A DNA stretch of 64,000 nucleotides from Bin5 sp965221345 (GTDB lineage Bacteria > Chloroflexota > Anaerolineae > Caldilineales > Caldilineaceae). The stretch lies in assembly GCA_965221345.1 (NCBI GenBank), contig CBDCSD010000001.1:1550001-1614000 (forward strand), written 5' to 3'. The position numbers and the translations under genes were made by a program. Positions 63,427 to 64,000 of the stretch are shown in pieces. Numbering within the stretch: position 1 is the stretch's first letter; the number at the start of each line of letters is the position of its first letter. The notes under the pieces were generated by a model. It was not told the DNA's origin and made no database searches. It worked only from the letters and a program-made list of their open reading frames with translations.

Positions 63427-64000
63427 CTACTGCTGCTCAACCGGCCAGTTGCGAATTACCCACATGATCTGATGTTCAGGCGGCGGCGGCCAAAGCAGAT
63501 AGACGTCAACCCAGCGGCTCCACAGTACAAGATTGTGGTCGTCATAGCCCAGATCAATGCTCTTGAATTTGATTTTGCCGCCCGTGTCCAATGCGTCACC
63601 ATAACCGTATCCGGGAACATAGACCCTGGTGCGCAGCGGAATGAGTGACGGGTCGACAGCTACTACGCCTTTCCGCATCCGGTCCCCGCTCCGGGTGACC
63701 CCGTACCAAGGAACATTCTGCGAAACACCGGCGGTGGCCGCACTATAGCTCGTGGCCCTCATTCTAATTTTACGCCAGTAGGTAAACTCCTGACCGTCAT
63801 CGTCAATATGAGTCTGGCGAACGATCTTCTGGCCGTACACTCTCACCCTGTCCCGCGGCACTTGCGCTACCCATACGTCTTCAAGTGCACGGTCGACCTC
63901 CAGGCCATCCCTGTAAAGTATCCGATAGCGCCGGCGAGTGATCCCTTCTGCGCCAGGACGGTCTTCGAATGTGTCGATAGGGAGGTCTCGATCTCCCTCC
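63427..64000 (-). CDS. G5 - 3D domain protein, C-terminal part (5' end outside window)
   Basis: 191 codons are in frame to the window edge. The N-terminal visible part (EGITRRRYRILYRDGLEVDR to VRVYGQKIV) fits the end of a G5 domain. It is followed by a 3D domain with the expected Asp residues: RMRKGVVAVDPSLIPLRTRV, VPGYGYGDALDTGGKIK, IDLGYDDHN. 3D domains form the double-psi barrel of MltA/resuscitation-promoting-like cell wall enzymes. The protein is therefore probably a secreted peptidoglycan-active or binding protein. It terminates with a Pro-rich stretch. Confidence 0.85.
   Translation of the reverse strand, partial: EGDRDLPIDTFEDRPGAEGITRRRYRILYRDGLEVDRALEDVWVAQVPRDRVRVYGQKIVRQTHIDDDGQEFTYWRKIRMRATSYSAATAGVSQNVPWYGVTRSGDRMRKGVVAVDPSLIPLRTRVYVPGYGYGDALDTGGKIKFKSIDLGYDDHNLVLWSRWVDVYLLWPPPPEHQIMWVIRNWPVEQQ

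Overview
The window is GC-rich bacterial DNA that most resembles a member of the Chloroflexota, probably near the Caldilineaceae. I infer this from gene families, not from a marker tree. The families are large membrane glycosyltransferases of the Agl23 and Chlor_Arch_YYY (DUF2298) types, lipoproteins with Thr/Pro linkers of the TPVPPTD kind, zinc-ribbon membrane proteins with NHL propellers, a fused cytochrome b of b6f-like spacing, and three tandem phytanoyl-CoA-dioxygenase-like genes. The repeats, transposase remnant and gene fossils suggest a genome with many accessory regions, such as a marine or host-associated lineage.

Layout. Positions 1-281 hold the end of a RarD-type permease. Positions 353-3699 hold a promoter, a T-box leader and valS. 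Positions 3824-4508 hold a ribbon-helix-helix/PIN toxin-antitoxin pair. A near-consensus promoter at 4614 precedes a cytochrome bc operon (4777-9238): a normal Rieske protein, a second Rieske-like protein with altered cluster ligands, cytochrome b and a diheme cytochrome c. A phosphoribosyltransferase follows. Positions 10213-12444 are degraded: an ISAs1-type transposase fragment, about 3.5 copies of a roughly 330-bp repeat, and a sugar ABC transporter collapsed by deletion. Three tandem PhyH-family dioxygenases occupy 12475-15552. Housekeeping and repair genes follow: a GNAT, DNA polymerase IV, an EamA permease and RsmI.

Positions 20270-22428 carry an AT-richer, translationally coupled three-gene cassette of unknown function with its own promoter. 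It is the best candidate here for an undescribed system. Next come an aminotransferase, an SRAP protein, two overlapping metallophosphoesterases and a second class V aminotransferase. A signalling group follows: an ECF sigma factor, an FHA-winged-helix regulator, a Ser/Thr kinase and a lipoprotein. After that lie threonine aldolase, a DUF697-like protein, two tandem tRNA-Asp genes, fabI, a candidate small RNA at 37099-37170, tyrS and an IlvD/Edd dehydratase.

The last third (40349-61965, minus strand) is a large cell-surface glycosylation cluster: eight genes, six of them GT39-, Agl23- or DUF2298-type polytopic proteins. Several carry C-terminal NHL propellers, one carries PA14 domains, and three start with zinc ribbons. 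The genes from 61965 down to 48353 overlap or nearly touch, so they are probably one transcript. About 1.4 kb without a convincing gene separates this cluster from a G5-3D domain protein that runs off the right edge.
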